Shown here one piece after another: positions 62,701 through 64,000 of a DNA stretch of 64,000 nucleotides. A model generated the notes under the pieces. The model did no database searches. It was given only the letters and a program-made list of their open reading frames with translations, and had not been told where the DNA came from. The DNA lies in assembly GCF_963576545.1 (NCBI RefSeq), contig NW_026870492.1, positions 310,001 to 374,000 on the forward strand, read 5' to 3'. The number at the start of each line of letters is the position of its first letter. Position 1 is the stretch's first letter. Made by a program: the position numbers and the translations under genes. Source of the DNA: Limanda limanda (lineage: Eukaryota; Chordata; Actinopteri; Pleuronectiformes; Pleuronectidae).

Positions 62701-64000
62701 TATCTCCTCAGATTTGGGGGAATTTCGTCGGTCGACCTCTTCCAAAGGTCGTACAAGCTCGGGGATGGTACCAATCGATCCGCAGGACCCAAATTAGTCC
62801 AGATGCAACCACTTTCCAAGTCTCTCCGACCTTCACAAAAAAAGTTATTCAAGAATATCTCTTTCTCCTATGTGCTTTCATCCCTAACCCTAACCCTAAC
62901 CCTTCCGAAAGTCGGAGAAGCTCAAGGATGGTACCGATCGATGCGCGCAACCCCATTTAGTGGGGGTAGAGCCTACTTGCAAGTCTCTCCGACCTTCACA
63001 AAAAAAGTTATTCAAGAATATCTCCTCAGATTTGGGGGAATTTCGTCGGTCGACCTCTTCCGAAGGTCGTACAAGCTCGGGGATGGTACCAATCGATCCG
63101 CAGGACCCAAATTAGTCCAGATGCAACCACTTTCCAAGTCTCTCCGACCTTCACAAAAAAAGTTATTCAAGAATATCTCTTTCTCCTATGTGCTTTCATC
63201 CCTAACCCTAACCCTAACCCTTCCGAAAGTCGGAGAAGCTCAAGGATGGTACCGATCGATGCGCGCAACCCCATTTAGTGGGGGTAGAGCCTACTTGCAA
63301 GTCTCTCCGACCTTCACAAAAAAAGTTATTCAAGAATATCTCCTCAGATTTGGGGGAATTTCGTCGGTCGACCTCTTCCGAAGGTCGTACAAGCTCGGGG
63401 ATGGTACCAATCGATCTGCAGGACCCAAATTAGTCCAGATGCAACCACTTTCCAAGTCTCTCCGACCTTCACAAAAAAAGTTATTCAAGAATATCTCTTT
63501 CTCCTATGTGCTTTCATCCCTAACCCTAACCCTAACCCTTCCGAAAGTCGGAGAAGCTCAAGGATGGTACCGATCGATGCGCGCTACCCCATTTAGTGGG
63601 GGTAGAGCCTACTTGCAAGTCTCTCCGACCTTCACAAAAAAAGTTATTCAAGAATATCTCTTTCTCCTATGTGCTTTCATCCCTAACCCTAACCCTAACC
63701 CTTCCGAAAGTCGGAGAAGCTCAAGGATGGTACCGATCGATGCGCGCTACCCCATTTAGTGGGGGTAGAGCCTACTTGCAAGTCTCTCCGACCTTCACAA
63801 AAAAAGTTATTCAAGAATATCTCTTTCTCCTATGTGCTTTCATCCCTAACCCTAACCCTAACCCTTCCGAAAGTCGGAGAAGCTCAAGGATGGTACCGAT
63901 CGATGCGCGCTACCCCATTTAGTGGGGGTAGAGCCTACTTGCAAGTCTCTCCGACCTTCACAAAAAAAGTTATTCAAGAATATCTCTTTCTCCTATGTGC
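53754..64000. repeat. Region 6: A-B-rich HORs (318, 636, 962 bp) to the right edge
   Basis: B-specific segments occur near 54370, 55015, 55340, 55815, 56630, 56940, 57585, 57900, 58550, 58865, 59185, 59500, 59980, 60460, 61090, 61575, 62060, 62700, 63020 and 63345. GATGTGCGC markers at 57500, 58462 and 59098 give steps of 962 bp (4 A + 2 B) and 636 bp (2 A + 2 B). GATGTGCGC reappears here after being absent from about 37.5 to 54.3 kb. Local changes include GGTAAAGCC (53827 and 54152), AGAGGCTAC (57205), TCTCTCAGACC (59147), GATCAGCAGG (near 60534), CGACATCTTCC (61611) and TTTAGCGGGGG (62316). The window ends in a monomer that began at 63969. Confidence 0.85.

Larger units (their letters stand above)
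1..64000. repeat. Two-monomer (A/B) satellite array with embedded telomere-type hexamers
   Basis: The window is a continuous head-to-tail tandem array that starts and ends inside a monomer, so it extends past both edges. Two monomers alternate: A (163 bp, or 157 bp in form A') and B (155 bp). All roughly 400 units point the same way; I saw no inverted unit, no inserted mobile element and no unique sequence. A units carry CCCTAA hexamers on + (TTAGGG on -). B units do not. Most differences between units are single-base changes or loss of one hexamer. Monomers of 155-163 bp are in the nucleosomal size range common for eukaryotic satellites. Location (subtelomeric or pericentromeric) is inference; the C-rich strand on + would fit a telomere to the left. 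No family name is recognised. Confidence 0.97.

Noticed and set aside
1..64000. More than 150 open reading frames on the + strand (60-532 codons)
   Set aside because: They are the same satellite read in two alternating frames. 163 and 157 leave remainder 1 and 155 leaves remainder 2 on division by three, so frames rotate and overlap. The peptides are translations of hexamers (LTLT, NPNP) and shared blocks, with no domain, no start context and no frame-specific conservation.
1..64000. CRISPR array
   Set aside because: The repeats are 155-163 bp, contiguous and without unique spacers, and no cas-like gene is present.
1..64000. True terminal telomere
   Set aside because: Hexamers come in blocks of two or three separated by about 140 bp of other sequence. 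A terminal array would be uninterrupted hexamers.
1..64000. CENP-B box (TTCG, four bases, A, two bases, CGGG)
   Set aside because: TTCG in B (AATTTCGTCGGTCGACC) lacks the A and CGGG at the required positions, and no CCCG occurs for the reverse orientation. Centromere identity cannot be argued from this motif.
1..64000. Ribosomal intergenic spacer, tRNA or 5S cluster
   Set aside because: No rRNA or tRNA sequence, polymerase III box pair or processing signal is recognisable in either monomer. GATGGTACC-type motifs alone do not support it.
1..64000. Transposon or LTR origin of the array
   Set aside because: No terminal repeats, target duplications, polymerase or transposase reading frame, or primer binding site is seen. 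The poly-A7 tract is internal to every monomer.

Overview
The whole 64 kb window is one uninterrupted eukaryotic satellite DNA array. I find no credible protein-coding gene, RNA gene, transposon, CRISPR array or unique sequence on either strand. Every base can be assigned to a head-to-tail tandem of two related monomers, all in the same orientation. Monomer A is 163 bp (157 bp in a short form, A') and carries telomere-type hexamers, (CCCTAA)3CCC in A and (CCCTAA)2CCC in A'. Monomer B is 155 bp and has no hexamers. A and B share a 45-bp block across the monomer junction and a roughly 40-bp core around GATGGTACC(G/A)ATCGAT; the segments between differ. By eye there are about 115 B and about 280 A/A' units, roughly 400 in total. 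GC is about 47% in both consensus monomers.

Organism: a eukaryote. The hexamer reads TTAGGG on the minus strand. That is the telomere motif of vertebrates and other animals, many fungi, several protists and some plants, so it does not identify a taxon. The C-rich strand is on + throughout, the orientation expected if a telomere lies off the left end. A subtelomeric or pericentromeric heterochromatin block is therefore likely, but there is no non-satellite anchor in the window to prove it.

Layout. (1) 1-9618: mixed A-A-B trimers (481 bp), A-B dimers (318 bp) and A/A' runs; about 1.37 kb at 1047-2416 recurs at 8248-9617. (2) 9619-14468: 481-bp trimers, with three A/B recombinant monomers. (3) 14469-26851: a higher-order repeat (HOR) with periods 3530, 2407 and 2876 bp. 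These share a constant 882-bp signature spacing and differ by inserted A/A' blocks. (4) 26852-41900: a 7391-bp tandem duplication, with no difference found at the diagnostic sites compared. (5) 41901-53753: an HOR of about 4.16 kb with an ordered set of variant markers. (6) 53754-64000: A-B-rich HORs of 318, 636 and 962 bp.

The structure is therefore nested: 6-bp hexamer, 155/157/163-bp monomer, 318/320/481-bp dimers and trimers, 2.4-4.2-kb HORs, and a 7.4-kb duplication. Long open reading frames on + are arithmetic by-products of the monomer lengths and are not annotated as genes. The most interesting signals are the embedded potential quadruplex motif switched by one hexamer, the complete absence of B-B neighbours, the junction hybrids, and a dyad symmetry kept at the same place in A and B with different bases.
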